Notes: a model not told the origin generated them from the letters alone. Counted from the stretch's first letter, positions 49,073 through 58,229 are shown. The stretch is 64,000 nt of DNA from Desulfobulbus sp. (GCA_003604995.1 QZJD01000069.1:1-64000); one strand, 5' to 3'. Numbers and translations are program-made.

Positions 49073-50416
49073 TTAATGGATCATGACACCCGGTGCTTCA
49101 ATGATCAGCATGGTCATCATGCCGCCGGGGAAAATATCATAATTGACCATTTCCTTTTCGGTGTGCGAGTGCCACATGTACGTATAGCCGCCGTTGGGAT
49201 TCATCCCGCCCTCTCCCGGCGGCAGGGATTGCACCAGTCCGAGGAACGGACTGCCGCTGTAAAACCCGCCGAAGGTCAGCTCCAGGCTGCCGGGCAGGGT
49301 CACCGGAAAGGGTTTGTAATGATCTGGGCAGTACTCGTGGGTCATGTCATCAAAATCATCGTTATCCATGTCCATGCACTCGTGGACATATTCCGGGCCC
49401 TCCGCGGGAGAACCGTAAATATCCCAGCCGAGCCCCTGGCCGGTCCACCCGAAGATGGCGTCCACCGTGCTGCCGGGCTGCGACTGGATGGTGAACAGCT
49501 CGTGGCTGAGATCAGGACCGGCGCCGGGGGTGCTTTCCAGGAGCCGTCCGTCGCGGGCAATGACCCTGGCATGGTTGCCGTGAAAATGGAAAGGATGCAT
49601 ATCGCGGCCGCCGCCGATGACCCGCATCAGGAGCCTGTCTCCCGGATTCATCATGGGCATGCAGTTGTACGGCTGATTGGGCAGCCAGGGCACCCCGTTG
49701 TCGGCCATGGTGTCAGGCGCCGCCCTGCCGTTGATGAACCAGAGGACCGGAAAATAGTTGGCAAGGTAGCCGGTGGCCGCCACCGCATCCGGACCGAAGG
49801 TTTCCACCACCTGGTGGATCCGCGGATCCATCTCGCTGAGGAGAAACAGGGTTTCCCTGTCAAACTGCGTATCCGGATGGTTATAGGCGTAATTGGCGCC
49901 GCTGGCGGGTCGGACGATCATCGCGCCGATGAGGCCCATTTCCACCTGGAGCGCCGAATCGGTGCCGCTGTAATAAGTATAGGTCCCCGGTTTGGCGGCC
50001 GTGAACTGGTAGGTCACCGTCCCGCCCGGAGCGGCCTCATTGGCCAGGATCCCCGGAATACCGGGGTCGGTGGGCGAGACCACCACGTGCTGGCCCGGAA
50101 AAACAATAGACACGTTGGGCGCCGGGCCGGCCCCGGCCACGGTCAGGCTGTTGGTCAGTTTGACCTGCACCTGATCGCCTTCGTTGACAATGATCGTCGG
50201 ACCCGGATACTGGGCCAGCCCGGCACCGTTGGCATAGCCCCAGATCAGATAACTGCCGCTGTCCGGGGTCGAGATATGGCCGGTGGTAGCGGTCAGGTTG
50301 AACGAGGTGCCGGTAATCCCCTGGATCATCGCCCCTGCATTGACGGCCAGCAGGACCATGAACACCCCGCCAAGCACGGTCACCTGCAACGCCCTTCTGA
50401 TTACTCTTGTCTGCAT
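49073..50416 (-). CDS. Multicopper-oxidase-domain protein carrying HPFHFHG and HSH ligands
   Basis: A 447-aa exported protein; signal peptide QVTVLGGVFMVLLAVNAGA. The first cupredoxin domain (about 60-170) has no copper ligands (VFPGQH and YYSGTD stand where HxHG and HSH would be). The later part has HPFHFHGNH at 274-282 and MWHSHTEKEM at 414-423. These are the type 2/type 3 motif pair. The type 1 HCH motif is absent and is found instead in the preceding gene product. An acidic insert (CMDMDNDDFDDMTHEYC) could bind metal ions. It lies 15 nt after that gene, so the two may assemble into one enzyme. No PFPW tail is present. Confidence 0.87.
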   Translation of the reverse strand: MQTRVIRRALQVTVLGGVFMVLLAVNAGAMIQGITGTSFNLTATTGHISTPDSGSYLIWGYANGAGLAQYPGPTIIVNEGDQVQVKLTNSLTVAGAGPAPNVSIVFPGQHVVVSPTDPGIPGILANEAAPGGTVTYQFTAAKPGTYTYYSGTDSALQVEMGLIGAMIVRPASGANYAYNHPDTQFDRETLFLLSEMDPRIHQVVETFGPDAVAATGYLANYFPVLWFINGRAAPDTMADNGVPWLPNQPYNCMPMMNPGDRLLMRVIGGGRDMHPFHFHGNHARVIARDGRLLESTPGAGPDLSHELFTIQSQPGSTVDAIFGWTGQGLGWDIYGSPAEGPEYVHECMDMDNDDFDDMTHEYCPDHYKPFPVTLPGSLELTFGGFYSGSPFLGLVQSLPPGEGGMNPNGGYTYMWHSHTEKEMVNYDIFPGGMMTMLIIEAPGVMIH

Positions 50417-50431
50417 CTTGCTCTCCCTTAT

Positions 50432-51667
50432 TCAGTTGACCCTGATTTCCGTCATCATCCCGCCGAAGGGCTCCGTATTGTTGCTCAGATAATTCAGGTT
50501 GGTGGTATACAGAAAATACTTCGTGCCCGCTGCCGCATCGACGGGAATTTCAATAATCGCATCCACCGACTCGCCGCCGCCCAAGGTGACCGAATTGGTT
50601 TTGTAATACAGATCCTTGCCATCCGGTCCCCGGAGCAGCTTGGCATTCATGCCCACCACGGTCATGTCCACGCCCAGGGTGGCCAGGGTATAGAACCGGG
50701 TCACATTCAGGTTGGAGATACGAAGCAGCACCCGTTCGCCGGGCGCCGCTTCAATGAGGGAACTTTCTTTCTGAGAGGCCTTGCCACCGTTCACGTTGCC
50801 GGCCGGCGGCGGCAGAGCCGCCGGGTTGACCGTGTCCGGATAGCCCCGACCGTTCAACATGGGATAGTCGTCCTCCATCAGGGCGAAGGGCAGCGGCTGC
50901 ACCGTAAGGCTGGCATTGTGAAAAGCGGAATCCATGGAGCCGATCTGAATCGGATAGTCTTTGTCATAGCCGGTGGAGCCGTCGCCGTCGTTGTAGGCGA
51001 ACTTCGTATAGTCGCGGCCGCCGTAGGTGTAGGTGGTTCCGTCCTGGACCGGCCGCACATAGAGGTTGCCGAGCATGCCCATCTGCATGTGCTCGGTGGC
51101 CTCCACATGACAATGATACATATAGGTGCCCGGATCATTGATCTTGTAGTAATAGGTCAGGCTGGACCCCATGTTGATCGAAATCGAGGCGTCCGGCACC
51201 CCGTCAAAGATCGGCGCCGCCTCGGGAAAGCCGTGGTAGTGCACGGAATGGGGGTCAAAGAGATCCGGCCGCATCATCATCCCGACGTTGGTCAGGGTCA
51301 GATAGAATTCGTCCCCCTCGTCGAGCATGATGGGCGGCGCGGGAAAACTGGCGCCCAGCATGCCCTCCATCATGACGTCATCGCCGGTATCCGGCGGCAC
51401 CGGCTTGGTCACCAGGCCGGTGAGGTCGGAAAAACCGAAAATATACTGGGTTGCGCCATCCGCCATGGTGATGAACCCGTCTCCGGCCCCCAGATGCATG
51501 CATTTGGTGTTCGGCGGCTGGACCTCGCCAGCGTCCCAGGTCGCGGAGCCATTGGTGTCGCCCGGGCATTGCACGTTAATTGCGGCATACCCGGGGAGCG
51601 GCGCCAGCATGGCGAGGAAACCACCCAGAGTTGCCCCCATCAATGAATATCTGCGCTTAGTGGTCAT
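50432..51667 (-). CDS. Multicopper-oxidase-domain protein carrying HYHG and the HCH type-1 motif
   Basis: A 411-aa exported protein; the signal peptide ends near PLPGYAAI. One cupredoxin domain holds HSVHYHG (His140, 143, 145) and HCHVEATEHMQMGM (185-198), which includes the type 1 copper cysteine Cys186. Spacing from HCH to His and Met is longer than in laccase or CueO and resembles large bacterial metal-oxidising multicopper oxidases. A second domain (from about 300) lacks ligands. The complementary HPFHFHG/HSH set lies in the next gene. The start overlaps the end of the giant surface protein gene by 4 nt, so they are translationally coupled. Confidence 0.87.
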   Translation of the reverse strand: MTTKRRYSLMGATLGGFLAMLAPLPGYAAINVQCPGDTNGSATWDAGEVQPPNTKCMHLGAGDGFITMADGATQYIFGFSDLTGLVTKPVPPDTGDDVMMEGMLGASFPAPPIMLDEGDEFYLTLTNVGMMMRPDLFDPHSVHYHGFPEAAPIFDGVPDASISINMGSSLTYYYKINDPGTYMYHCHVEATEHMQMGMLGNLYVRPVQDGTTYTYGGRDYTKFAYNDGDGSTGYDKDYPIQIGSMDSAFHNASLTVQPLPFALMEDDYPMLNGRGYPDTVNPAALPPPAGNVNGGKASQKESSLIEAAPGERVLLRISNLNVTRFYTLATLGVDMTVVGMNAKLLRGPDGKDLYYKTNSVTLGGGESVDAIIEIPVDAAAGTKYFLYTTNLNYLSNNTEPFGGMMTEIRVN

Positions 51668-54600
51668 ATATCACTCCTCTTCTCCTCATCCCGTCCTTTT
51701 TGGAACTTGGGCATAATGATAAAGCAGAACACCAAGGCCAGGCCGATCAGAATAAGGCCGGCCAGCGAATAGCCGAGCGCGCTACCGCCCGATCCCTTCT
51801 GTCCCCGCTTGCGGTTTTCCAGGGCGTTTTCTTCGGATTCTTCCGAATCAGTCAGGGACAGGGGAGCCCGTTCCGAACGGACCGGAGAAAGCGATGCATC
51901 GCCCGGGCCCGGATCGGGCGAGGACTGCGGGACCATCTGCTCCGCCGGCAACGGCAGCGGCACGATAGCCGCCCGATCCATCCCTTCAGCCGCCGGCGAC
52001 GGAAGTACCGCCCCGGCCGGGGCCGGCCCGCGCCCTGTTTCCCTGCCGGCTCCAGCGGGAGCAGCGGAAGGCTTCGGCCCGGAGACAACCCCCTCCGCCA
52101 GCCCGGTAAGGTTTTCCTTCACCGTGGCGAGCACGGCATCGATTCCTCCGGCGATCACTTCCGCCGGGACCGTGCCCGGGCCTTGCGGAGTCGAGCCGGC
52201 CGAAGCGGTATTGGTCATCGGTCCTGCGTCGGTCAGCAGGCCGGTGGTTCCCTTGGCCCCATCGGAGGTCAGCAGAGCGGGCGCGGCCATAATGACCGCG
52301 CCCTGGACTTCGTCGGCCCCGATATCCGAGGGATTCGCGTCATAGGGCCGGGGCCCGCCGTCGAAATCGACGGTGAGTTCCGGAAAGGTGGCCAGCAGAG
52401 CATCCGTCCCCGTATTCCATGCCTGGGCCTGACCAATATGGTAATTGCCGGCCGAAGCGGACAAGGGGGTGAAACGGATGTTGATGGCGTTGCCGCCTTC
52501 ATCCACGATGGTGGTGGATTCGACCTCGTTGAAATAAGGACTCAGGAATCCCGGGGAGACCGAACTGTTGGTCGCATCCGCACCACCCAGGGTATAATCG
52601 AAGCCGGTGGCCGGGTTGGTAAGGCTGGTCAGGATGCAGTAATCGGGATTCAGATGGGGATCCGTCGAAGCGACCGAGCCCATGACGTGGATGTCCCAGT
52701 ACTGGCCGGCCGGGTTGGGCGCCAGCCCGCCGGCGCCTGCGTTCAGCGTGGCGTCGTTGTACCAGGAACGGTTCTGCCAGACGATATTGTTCACCAGCAG
52801 CGGGTCGGAATAGCCCGGCTGGGCTAGCCCGAACAGCCCTTGCAGGATGGCGCTGTGCACTCCGGCGGCAATGCCCGCCGGCTGCGGCGTGGAATTGGCC
52901 TGTCCGGCCTGGAAGGCCAGAGCACTGGTCGCGGTGCTGTCATTGCGGGCTATGGTGTTGTTGACAATATTGGCCCTGGCGACATCCTGGAGCGAGATCC
53001 CTGCCCCGGAATTGCCGGCCACATTGTTGACGATCATGTTGTTGAAAATGTTCAGCCGGTACCAGGAGGTATCGTCAGCGGGCGAGTCGGCCACATCCTG
53101 GCCGTTCACCGCAAATGCGCGGATGCCGCCGCCGTTGCCGGAACCGGTCATGTTGCCCTGGATCAGGTTCCCGTCGATGGTCACCGATCCGGAACCAGTT
53201 CCGCCGGCCGTGTCGCCGCCGATGTATATACCCGCACCGTCGCCGGCCAGCGCGAGGAGCGCCCCGTAAAAGATCTCGTTGAACAGGATCCGGTTTTTGC
53301 GGATGACATTGTTGCCGAGACTCAGGCCGCGGTGCTGGATGCCGCCGCCGTTATAGCGACCGAAGTTACCGAAGATGATGTTCTCCTCGACCAGATAACC
53401 GTCGGACCCTTCATTGAGGGCCATACCGCCGCCACCCTGGATACCGCCGTTGCGGTGGATCTTGTTGTGCCGGATGATGATCCCGTCGTTCCCCGGATCA
53501 AAGCCGAGTCCCGCCAGGCCAAGTTCCGGCGCGCCGATGACGATGCCGCCGGCATAGGTGCCCTGGTTGCCGGTGATGTTGTTGTTGCTGATCACCAGAC
53601 CCAGGGCGCCGCTGAAGGCAAAGATCGCGCCGCCGGCCTTGGAGCCGGAGATGGTGAAGCCGTCAATGGCCGCCTGGCCTGGCACGGTGAAGGGATTGCC
53701 CGGATTGAAGTCCTGGCCGTTGGGGAAGGGGGTCTCGCCCACCACGAAAATGCCGGGCGCCTCGCCAGCCGAGAACGGGGTCCTGAGGTTATATTCAGTG
53801 ATGATCTGGCCGGACGGATCAAGGGTTTCCACCCGGTCGTGCCAGAGGTCCAGACGATCCAGGGGGACCGGATTGCCGTTGATGAACGTGCCGACGCCGG
53901 CGCCCTGCAGACGGACCGGCTTGTCCATGATCACGTTCTCGTTGAAGCCGCCGGTGCCTACCAGGATGATGTCGCCCGCCGCTGCCGCGTCAACAGCGGC
54001 CTGAATGGAGCCGCCGACCGCAACGGTGTGCACGGTGAGACCGCTGCAATCCAGTATGTTCAGGGTCACGCCGATCTCAGAGGTCAGGCCGTTGTCCCTG
54101 GTCACCAGGACCCGGCCCGTGGCGCTCCCATCAGGCACGTTGACCTGGATCTGGGTATTGGTCCAGGAAGCCACGGGCAGATCAACCCCGTCCAGGGTGA
54201 CCCTGCCGGTGCCTTGAACAGCGCCGAAACCGACATCCCGGGTGATGGTGGGCTGGGTGCTCAGATTCGGATACAGCGGGTTGCGGATGATTATCGTCCC
54301 GCCCGGAGGGGTATTGATGGTGAGCACCGCGGGCAGAACGTTCGTATCGGTGCAGACCAGGGGACCTGCCTGCGAATCGGTTGCCGTGGCATAAATAACC
54401 GGGGTGCCGTTGGCCGGGCCGGTGTCCAGCCGCACGTCGTTGGCGACAAAGGCGGCCACCGGCACGATGGGCGTATCCAGGTAGCTGGTCGCCCCCGGCA
54501 TATAATTGAAGGTCCAGGACGTCACCGCGTAGTCGGGATCATGGAACGAATCGGGAGTTACGCCGTCGGCCTGGTAAGGGTCGTTCAGGATCAGGGTGAT

Positions 54601-57495
54601 CATGTTCGGCGATATCCCGGTGGGCGACGGGACGTTGACCGTGTAGGTTGAAGGCAGCATGGTGTTGTAGCTGCCGAACTCGTCGGTGTAGATCCGGGTC
54701 AGCTCGTTCCCCTTCCAGTCCCTGAAGGAGACGGGTATCCAGGGCGCCGCCAGCTTTTCGCCGTACACCGGACTGGCCTGGTTGAACTCGGCGGCCAGGT
54801 CGTTGTTGACAAAGCCGACCGCCCGGGCCGCCTTGGGCACCTGGGTAAAGAGGAAGAAATCCGCCGCGGCGTTCTGGCCGGCGCTCAGGATAACCTGTTT
54901 GCGATCGCACAGGGGACGGGTCTGGCCGGCAAACGGCGCCGCGGTAACCCCGTCAAACGACAGGAAAGGCGGCACCAGGTGCGGGTCGCCCACGCAGACC
55001 GGCGGCAGCAGCAGCGGACTCGGGATGTAGGTGTCGCCGAAGTCCACGTTCTTGTCCTCCTCCTTGAGCAGTGTATAGCCCGGAGGCGGGACCGATTCGA
55101 CAATGTAGTAGCCGCTGGGCAGGCCCGCCGTCTCCGGACTGCCCGAAAAGATCCCGCCGGGGTGGTAGGAGTCGAAGGCATACCCGCCGTCAAAGACGCC
55201 GGGGCGGACCTGATTCCAGGTGCCGAAGTTGTCGGCGCACTCGTTGATCGCCCCGAGGCCGGGCAGGACCGGCAGGTCCTGGATACAGCCGCTGGGCTTG
55301 TTGTCGTCCCAGCTGTCCGTGGTGGTGATCTGGATGGCGTCGCCCGGATCAAAGGTTCCGGACAGGTTGTGATCCACATCCTCCGGCCCCTTGATCCCGG
55401 TATATTCGGGATTCGGAGTGACCCCGTCGTCAAGGAACTGGTACATGGGCGCCCACTGGAACGGATAATTGTCCACATCCGCCGGATTCACGCCATCGAC
55501 ATCATCGAGGTCGTCAATGATCCCGTCGCTGCCGGGCAGGCCGGTGGCGTTGACCACCATGTCCGCGTAGAGATTGACCTGCACCCTGGGGATGCCGGGC
55601 TCCCAGCCATCGCCCACCGCGTAGCGCGGATCATTCTCGGCGCGGGTCACCGCGTAAAAGATGATGCCGGAAATGCCGCCGTTTTCGCCCGGTCCGTAGC
55701 TGCTCTTGCCCCATTCGATCAGGTTGGTCTGGCCGAGGAAGAGGTGCATGGCCTGGGTGAGAACCGGGCCGGTCTCGGTGCGGTAATCCAGGGTGCCGTA
55801 CTCGTTAAAGGGATCGGCCGGATCCTGGGGTTGCGGATTCTTGTTGCCGTTGGCCGGCCAGTCGGGTCCCGGAATGGGGCCGCCGTAATCCACCGCCGTG
55901 GTCATGCCGGTGGCCTTGAAGCGGGCGAAGTCGACCTCCACCACCAGCCACTTGAAGAAGGGGAAGACCTCGTCAAACGGCACAAAGCCCTCCGTATCCG
56001 TGGGAAACGCCTGGTAGATGGTCCCGTCCCGGAAGCGGAGATTGACGTTCTGCTCCGCGATGCCCGGTTCACCCGGATCCCGGAAGCCGTCCTCGTCCGC
56101 ATCGTAGAACACCACATTTTCCAGGGAACCGAACCAGCGGAAGGTGAGGACGTCGCCCAGATCGACGGCTTCGCCCGTGCCGCCGGCGCCCGGGGGAACG
56201 GTCACGGTGTGAAAACCGAAAAGGGTATCCAGGTAGGTGTCCCAGGTCACCAGCTGATAGGTGCCGGGCGGGACGTTGGCAATGGTGAACGAGCCGTCGG
56301 CGTTGCAGCGCGCCGCATACTTGCCGGCCACGCCGCCCCCGTCTCCCGGCTGGACCAGCGGATCATTGAGACCGACCCAGCCGCTGGGGATGGTGATCCC
56401 CGGAAAATAGCCCTGGAGCATGGGCGGCCGGGAGAAATGGTTCGCCCGGAGGGTGCCGGTGATGGTCCCGGTCCCGGTGGGCGGGGTCTGATTCCACTCC
56501 AGGGTGGTGAAGGTCTGGCCCTTGAAAGTGGAAGTGGCCGGGCTTTCCTTGACGAATCCGTAAAAGACGTGGTTGAAGCCCGTGCCGAAACCTTCCACAA
56601 AGCGGCTGGGCTCGTTGGCCTTGACCCAGGCATCCACGGTGGGGGTCCCCTCGATGGTGGAGGTCAGGGACCAGTTCATCGCCGCGCCGTCGTCGTCAAA
56701 GCCGGGCGGCACGACCCGGACCCCGTACTTGCCCGGGACCAGATACTTGATCATCGCCTCGCCGACCCGAAGGTTGTAGGGATTTTCCATGCCGCCCGCG
56801 TCGAACTGCTCCTGGGTCAGGGTGGTGATGACCCCGCTGCCGGTCATGGTCACGATCGGGTTGCCGTCGCCGTCAAGAACCGCCTGGCCGGTGATCGGAT
56901 CGAACTGATACTGGGTGCCCAGCGGATTGCCGAAGGCATCCTGCATGACCTGACCGGCGGCGTCTGAGATCAGAATCGTCGCGCCGCCGAGTCCCTGTTC
57001 CTGCGGATCAGGGACATTGTTGATCGGGTTGTGATCGACAAAGGCATAGAGGGAGATCTGCGCCGTGGGCAGGGGCAGCGGATTCACCGTGACGGTGACG
57101 CTGCCCGCCCCCGGCTCCACCACTGCGCCGCTGATGGAGTAGCCGTCGGCAGGCAGCACGGAGACGAAATAGCGCTTGGCCGGATCCAGCGGGCTGCCGT
57201 TGGCATCCACGGTAATATCAGCGCTGTTGGTGCCCGTCCCTTCCGCCACCACCGGGGCATGGCTGTTGTGGATGTCGGTGCCGATGCTGACCCGGACCGG
57301 CACCCCGGGCACGGTGACGTTGGTGTTGTCCTCCTCCAGCAGCCAGCGGAAGTCGCCCACCGTCCCGGCATCGGAGCCCACCACGTTAACGACGAATGCC
57401 CTGGCCTGTCCGGCAAACAGCATGCCCACGGCCAGTACGATACAAAGAATGGCCCTGGATCTGTTTTGCCTGTCCGTCAGTTGCTCTTTCTTCAT
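51664..57495 (-). CDS. Giant (1943-aa) multidomain surface protein with beta-helix and C-terminal membrane anchor
   Basis: ATG 57495 follows GGAGGAGAG and starts a signal peptide (AILCIVLAVGMLFAGQARA). The first 930 residues are SdrD-B/prealbumin-like repeats (for example FYDADEDGFRDPGEPGIAEQ, FVPFDEVFPFFKW, NADGSFTIANVPPGTYQLVT). An IPT/TIG-like domain follows at about 1080-1145 (GRVTLDGVDLPVASWTNTQI), then a right-handed beta-helix at about 1150-1630 of the pectin-lyase type with many N-N-x-I turns (VISNNNITGNQGTYAGG, ANIVNNTIARNDS). A Pro/Ala/Gly-rich linker leads to a C-terminal helix (about 1905-1928, GLILIGLALVFCFIIM) and the basic end KFQKGRDEEKR. It is probably exported, held at the membrane by the tail and displayed outside the cell. 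It may scaffold the oxidases encoded downstream. Confidence 0.88.
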   Translation of the reverse strand: MKKEQLTDRQNRSRAILCIVLAVGMLFAGQARAFVVNVVGSDAGTVGDFRWLLEEDNTNVTVPGVPVRVSIGTDIHNSHAPVVAEGTGTNSADITVDANGSPLDPAKRYFVSVLPADGYSISGAVVEPGAGSVTVTVNPLPLPTAQISLYAFVDHNPINNVPDPQEQGLGGATILISDAAGQVMQDAFGNPLGTQYQFDPITGQAVLDGDGNPIVTMTGSGVITTLTQEQFDAGGMENPYNLRVGEAMIKYLVPGKYGVRVVPPGFDDDGAAMNWSLTSTIEGTPTVDAWVKANEPSRFVEGFGTGFNHVFYGFVKESPATSTFKGQTFTTLEWNQTPPTGTGTITGTLRANHFSRPPMLQGYFPGITIPSGWVGLNDPLVQPGDGGGVAGKYAARCNADGSFTIANVPPGTYQLVTWDTYLDTLFGFHTVTVPPGAGGTGEAVDLGDVLTFRWFGSLENVVFYDADEDGFRDPGEPGIAEQNVNLRFRDGTIYQAFPTDTEGFVPFDEVFPFFKWLVVEVDFARFKATGMTTAVDYGGPIPGPDWPANGNKNPQPQDPADPFNEYGTLDYRTETGPVLTQAMHLFLGQTNLIEWGKSSYGPGENGGISGIIFYAVTRAENDPRYAVGDGWEPGIPRVQVNLYADMVVNATGLPGSDGIIDDLDDVDGVNPADVDNYPFQWAPMYQFLDDGVTPNPEYTGIKGPEDVDHNLSGTFDPGDAIQITTTDSWDDNKPSGCIQDLPVLPGLGAINECADNFGTWNQVRPGVFDGGYAFDSYHPGGIFSGSPETAGLPSGYYIVESVPPPGYTLLKEEDKNVDFGDTYIPSPLLLPPVCVGDPHLVPPFLSFDGVTAAPFAGQTRPLCDRKQVILSAGQNAAADFFLFTQVPKAARAVGFVNNDLAAEFNQASPVYGEKLAAPWIPVSFRDWKGNELTRIYTDEFGSYNTMLPSTYTVNVPSPTGISPNMITLILNDPYQADGVTPDSFHDPDYAVTSWTFNYMPGATSYLDTPIVPVAAFVANDVRLDTGPANGTPVIYATATDSQAGPLVCTDTNVLPAVLTINTPPGGTIIIRNPLYPNLSTQPTITRDVGFGAVQGTGRVTLDGVDLPVASWTNTQIQVNVPDGSATGRVLVTRDNGLTSEIGVTLNILDCSGLTVHTVAVGGSIQAAVDAAAAGDIILVGTGGFNENVIMDKPVRLQGAGVGTFINGNPVPLDRLDLWHDRVETLDPSGQIITEYNLRTPFSAGEAPGIFVVGETPFPNGQDFNPGNPFTVPGQAAIDGFTISGSKAGGAIFAFSGALGLVISNNNITGNQGTYAGGIVIGAPELGLAGLGFDPGNDGIIIRHNKIHRNGGIQGGGGMALNEGSDGYLVEENIIFGNFGRYNGGGIQHRGLSLGNNVIRKNRILFNEIFYGALLALAGDGAGIYIGGDTAGGTGSGSVTIDGNLIQGNMTGSGNGGGIRAFAVNGQDVADSPADDTSWYRLNIFNNMIVNNVAGNSGAGISLQDVARANIVNNTIARNDSTATSALAFQAGQANSTPQPAGIAAGVHSAILQGLFGLAQPGYSDPLLVNNIVWQNRSWYNDATLNAGAGGLAPNPAGQYWDIHVMGSVASTDPHLNPDYCILTSLTNPATGFDYTLGGADATNSSVSPGFLSPYFNEVESTTIVDEGGNAINIRFTPLSASAGNYHIGQAQAWNTGTDALLATFPELTVDFDGGPRPYDANPSDIGADEVQGAVIMAAPALLTSDGAKGTTGLLTDAGPMTNTASAGSTPQGPGTVPAEVIAGGIDAVLATVKENLTGLAEGVVSGPKPSAAPAGAGRETGRGPAPAGAVLPSPAAEGMDRAAIVPLPLPAEQMVPQSSPDPGPGDASLSPVRSERAPLSLTDSEESEENALENRKRGQKGSGGSALGYSLAGLILIGLALVFCFIIMPKFQKGRDEEKRSDI

Positions 57496-57576
57496 AACTC
57501 TCCTCCACATATCCTTGTATTCCGAGAATACACGTAACAACGCGATGAGATCGCCGGGCAGAACGTCTGCCGGGAG

Positions 57577-57867
57577 CTATTCTCCCTTCCGGTACAAATG
57601 GTCGATTTGCGGCGGTTCCGTGAGGATGGTTTCGAGGCCGAGCAGCGCCGCGAACAGCTTGGACTTGAGAAGACCATCCAGCTCCTCACTGCTCCGCCAC
57701 TCCTGCACGTTATAGAAAACGTTCTTGTCCTCCATGTCCTGGTAGCAGTTCACCCCGACGCAGCCTTTGCACTGCCGAACCTGGTCGGCAATTCCCCTGA
57801 TCGTCTGGGCGATTTCCAGACGCTTGTCCTCCCGCCCTTTCAACTTCACCGTGGTGATAATCATCAT
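57577..57867 (-). CDS. ABM-fold (antibiotic biosynthesis monooxygenase-like) protein with CxxC motif
   Basis: A 96-aa cytosolic protein with the ferredoxin-like ABM fold: MMIITTVKLKGREDKRLEI, FYNVQEWRSSEELDGLLKS and FAALLGLETILTEPP. Family members include quinol monooxygenases and heme-degrading enzymes, but many have no known activity. It has QCKGCVGVNC, three cysteines that could bind a metal or act in redox chemistry. The start is ATG 57867 or 57864, behind GCGAGG. A longer reading to 58029 would run over the sigma-54 promoter and is rejected. It is the first gene after that promoter, 81 nt before the giant protein, so it leads the operon. Confidence 0.83.
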   Translation of the reverse strand: MMIITTVKLKGREDKRLEIAQTIRGIADQVRQCKGCVGVNCYQDMEDKNVFYNVQEWRSSEELDGLLKSKLFAALLGLETILTEPPQIDHLYRKGE

Positions 57868-58024
57868 GACCTCGCTAAACGGAAAAAAACCCGCCTTTCC
57901 CCCTGCGGCTTCCCCAGGTTCTACGGCTTCCCGGCCTGAGCCGAATTCCTTTCTTTCCCCCCGGTCAAGATCGTACGAGTCGCCTCGTCCCGCATGATCG
58001 TTCACAAACCACTCTTTGATACAA

Positions 58025-58040
58025 TACAATATTCATGCCA
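58025..58040 (-). promoter_or_regulatory. Sigma-54 (-24/-12) promoter of the multicopper-oxidase operon
   Basis: The minus strand reads TGGCATGAATATTGTA. It has the -24 GG and the -12 G of TTG at the correct distance, with T where consensus has C after the G. The same TTGTA variant occurs in the zraP promoter in this window. It lies 158 nt upstream of the ABM start. Confidence 0.6.
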
Positions 58041-58136
58041 CAATGAAGGATGAGCGAAACGAGACGCAACCTGTTGCCTGGTGCCGGTCCACAAAAAAAA
58101 TAACAGGCATGGCCGACTGGAAAATGAAACGGAAAA

Positions 58137-58172
58137 GGTCATATTTGACCTATTGGTCGCATAGGACCAATA
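58137..58172. promoter_or_regulatory. Tandem GGTC-N6-GACC dyads, candidate enhancer sites
   Basis: Site 1 is GGTC-ATATTT-GACC (58137-58150). Site 2 is GGTC-GCATAG-GACC (58155-58168), extended to a perfect 8-bp stem TATTGGTC/GACCAATA (58151-58172). Their centres are 18 bp apart. They lie 97-132 bp upstream of the -24 box, the usual position for an NtrC-family activator, and next to the gene of such an activator. Confidence 0.65.
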
Positions 58173-58229
58173 ATCACTCTCAGGCGAGCGCGAGAAAACT
58201 ACGCTGAACGGCGGTGTAGATTTTGTCGG

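Noticed and set aside
49076..51646. 856-codon rightward frame across the two multicopper-oxidase genes
   Set aside because: Runs over two intact oxidase genes with signal peptides and copper motifs; composition is that of an antisense shadow. The same applies to frames at 52840-54651, 54979-56967 and 61386-63371.
57868..58029. Upstream extension of the ABM gene
   Set aside because: The added residues do not resemble the ABM fold, would cross the sigma-54 promoter, and the internal ATG has a suitable ribosome-binding site.
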